Made by a program: the position numbers and the translations under genes
The notes under the pieces: model-generated
What the model was told of the DNA's origin: nothing
Database searches by the model: none
The model's input: the letters and a program-made list of their open reading frames with translations, nothing else
Assembly: GCA_022842805.1 (NCBI GenBank)
Contig: JALHOX010000258.1
Coordinates: forward strand, 1 to 6,528
DNA from: Phycisphaerae bacterium
GTDB taxonomy: Bacteria > Planctomycetota > Phycisphaerae > UBA1845 > Fen-1342
DNA length: 6,528 bases
Direction of reading: 5' to 3'
Shown: positions 5,687 to 6,528 of the stretch, one piece after another
Layout: each line of letters starts with the position of its first letter
Numbering within the stretch: the first letter of the stretch is position 1

Positions 5687-6528
5687 CTACATCTGCTCAA
5701 TCGCCTCAATCCCCACCAGGCTCAGCCCCAGCTTCAGCGTCCGCGCCGTCAGATCACACAGGTTCAGCCGCGCCCCGCGCACCGCGACATCATCCACCAG
5801 CACCGGACACGACTCATAAAACCGCATGAAGTCCGAAGCAAGGTCATAGAGATACGCACACAGCACATGCGGCATCAGATCCGCCACGATCGCGTCCAGC
5901 GTCTCGCGGAAGCGCGCTAAGCGCAGACCCAGCGCCCGCTCCGTCGTGTGTTCGAGGCGAACGGCTCCAGAAGCCGTGCCGCCGCCCGGCCCGCCGCTCG
6001 TCTCCGCCGCCTTGCGATGAATCGAGCGGATGCGGGCATACGCATACATCAAATAGGGCGCCGTGTTGCCCTGAAACGCCAGCATCTGATCCCAGTGAAA
6101 CACATAATCGCCATTCCGATCGCGAGCCAAATCAAAATACTTGATCGCCCCGATCCCCACCCGCCGCGCGATCTCGCGCATCTGCGCATCGCTGAGCCGC
6201 CGCGGCGGCGCGCCGCCCGATTCAGAAACCGCCGGGCCGCCGGCGCTCCCCAATTCGCTATTCGCTATTCGCAATTCGCTATTCGCCGCCTCCCCGCGCT
6301 CCCGTTCCAAAAGAAGCTCGTAAGCGCGTTTCTCCGCTTCATCGAGCAGATCGCGCAGCTTCACATTCCCGCCGTCGCGCGTCTTCAGCGGCTTGCGGTT
6401 TTCGCCCAGAACACTGCCAAACGCAACATGCTCCAGGCGCGCACCATGATCCCACCCCAGCGCCCGCGCCGCCGCGAAGAGCATCTCGAAGTGCAGCTTC
6501 TGCGGCGCGCCCACGACATAAATCACCC
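5687..6528 (-). CDS. argS: Arginyl-tRNA synthetase, C-terminal part (N-terminus outside window)
   Basis: Class I synthetase that charges tRNA-Arg in the cytoplasm. The 279 visible codons cover the end of the catalytic domain and the whole anticodon-binding DALR domain. Counting from the first full codon (6526): 'YVVGAPQKLHF' (3-13), 'LEHVAFGSVLG' (31-41), the KMSKS-region equivalent 'LKTRDGGNVKLRDLLDEA' (47-64), 'VGIGAIKYFDLARDR' (123-137), 'MLAFQGNTAPYLMYAYARI' (148-166), and the closing 'GIEAIEQM' with M as last residue, as is usual for ArgS. The HIGH motif and start lie to the right of the window. Residues about 78-110 form an insert where relatives have a short linker; it contains the heptamer repeat read as NSELRIA-NSEL. 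The frame is intact across it. Convergent with the zinc-ribbon gene. Confidence 0.95.
   Translation of the reverse strand, partial: VIYVVGAPQKLHFEMLFAAARALGWDHGARLEHVAFGSVLGENRKPLKTRDGGNVKLRDLLDEAEKRAYELLLERERGEAANSELRIANSELGSAGGPAVSESGGAPPRRLSDAQMREIARRVGIGAIKYFDLARDRNGDYVFHWDQMLAFQGNTAPYLMYAYARIRSIHRKAAETSGGPGGGTASGAVRLEHTTERALGLRLARFRETLDAIVADLMPHVLCAYLYDLASDFMRFYESCPVLVDDVAVRGARLNLCDLTARTLKLGLSLVGIEAIEQM
6253..6287. repeat. Five tandem heptamers inside argS
   Basis: On the plus strand: ATTCGCT, ATTCGCT, ATTCGCA, ATTCGCT, ATTCGCC, with no gaps. They match the units downstream of argS at 5644-5671. On the coding strand three units make 21 bases, or seven codons, giving NSELRIA followed by NSEL. 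The repeat lies in an expanded linker of ArgS (about 6197-6295), and the reading frame is kept on both sides. Confidence 0.88.

Noticed and set aside
6196..6209. Perfect 14-bp palindrome GCCGCCGCGGCGGC
   Set aside because: It lies in argS coding sequence (Pro-Pro-Arg-Arg codons) and is easily explained by GC-rich codon use.
6197..6295. Frameshift or pseudogene in argS
   Set aside because: Conserved ArgS motifs on both sides of the insert are in one continuous frame with no stop, and the C-terminus is complete.

Overview
This is a GC-rich, densely coded stretch of bacterial chromosome, most likely from a planctomycete (Planctomycetota, perhaps a Phycisphaerae-like lineage). That placement is inferred from three things: a small membrane protein ending in a 'CRGCGYCLRGL...CPEC' zinc ribbon, a secreted protein of a type I associate with planctomycetes, and alanine/proline/serine-rich linkers behind signal peptides. 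It has not been checked by any search.

Layout. Bases 1-870 (minus) hold the N-terminal 290 residues of an MCE/MlaD-type lipid-transport protein that runs off the left edge. A 190-bp divergent spacer follows. It contains a long stem-loop, one copy of a 20-bp repeat, and a good sigma70-type promoter for the next gene. From 1061 to 4909 four genes run on the plus strand: a single-domain CheY-like response regulator, a xylose-isomerase-like TIM-barrel protein that seems to have lost its metal ligands, a secreted protein of unknown function, and a secreted HtrA/Deg serine protease resembling plant Deg9. A rho-independent terminator at 4956-4991 closes this run. A small membrane protein with a C-terminal zinc ribbon follows (5077-5550). 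A repeat-filled spacer (5551-5686) separates it from a convergent argS on the minus strand, of which only the C-terminal 279 codons are present.

How the genes relate. The MCE protein, secreted protein and Deg protease all act at or beyond the inner membrane, so the neighbourhood leans towards envelope maintenance. The genes do not form a recognisable named pathway. The secreted protein and the protease are adjacent and both carry Ala-Pro-Ser linkers just after the signal peptide; they are the best candidates for working together. The response regulator has no kinase partner here, and argS is an unrelated housekeeping gene.

The most unusual feature is a family of heptanucleotide tandem repeats (ATTCGCT and relatives). 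It fills the spacer behind argS, appears as a fragment behind the protease gene, and lies inside the argS reading frame. There five units are read through in frame as NSELRIA-NSEL, with the positions that would give TAG stops carrying TTG instead.
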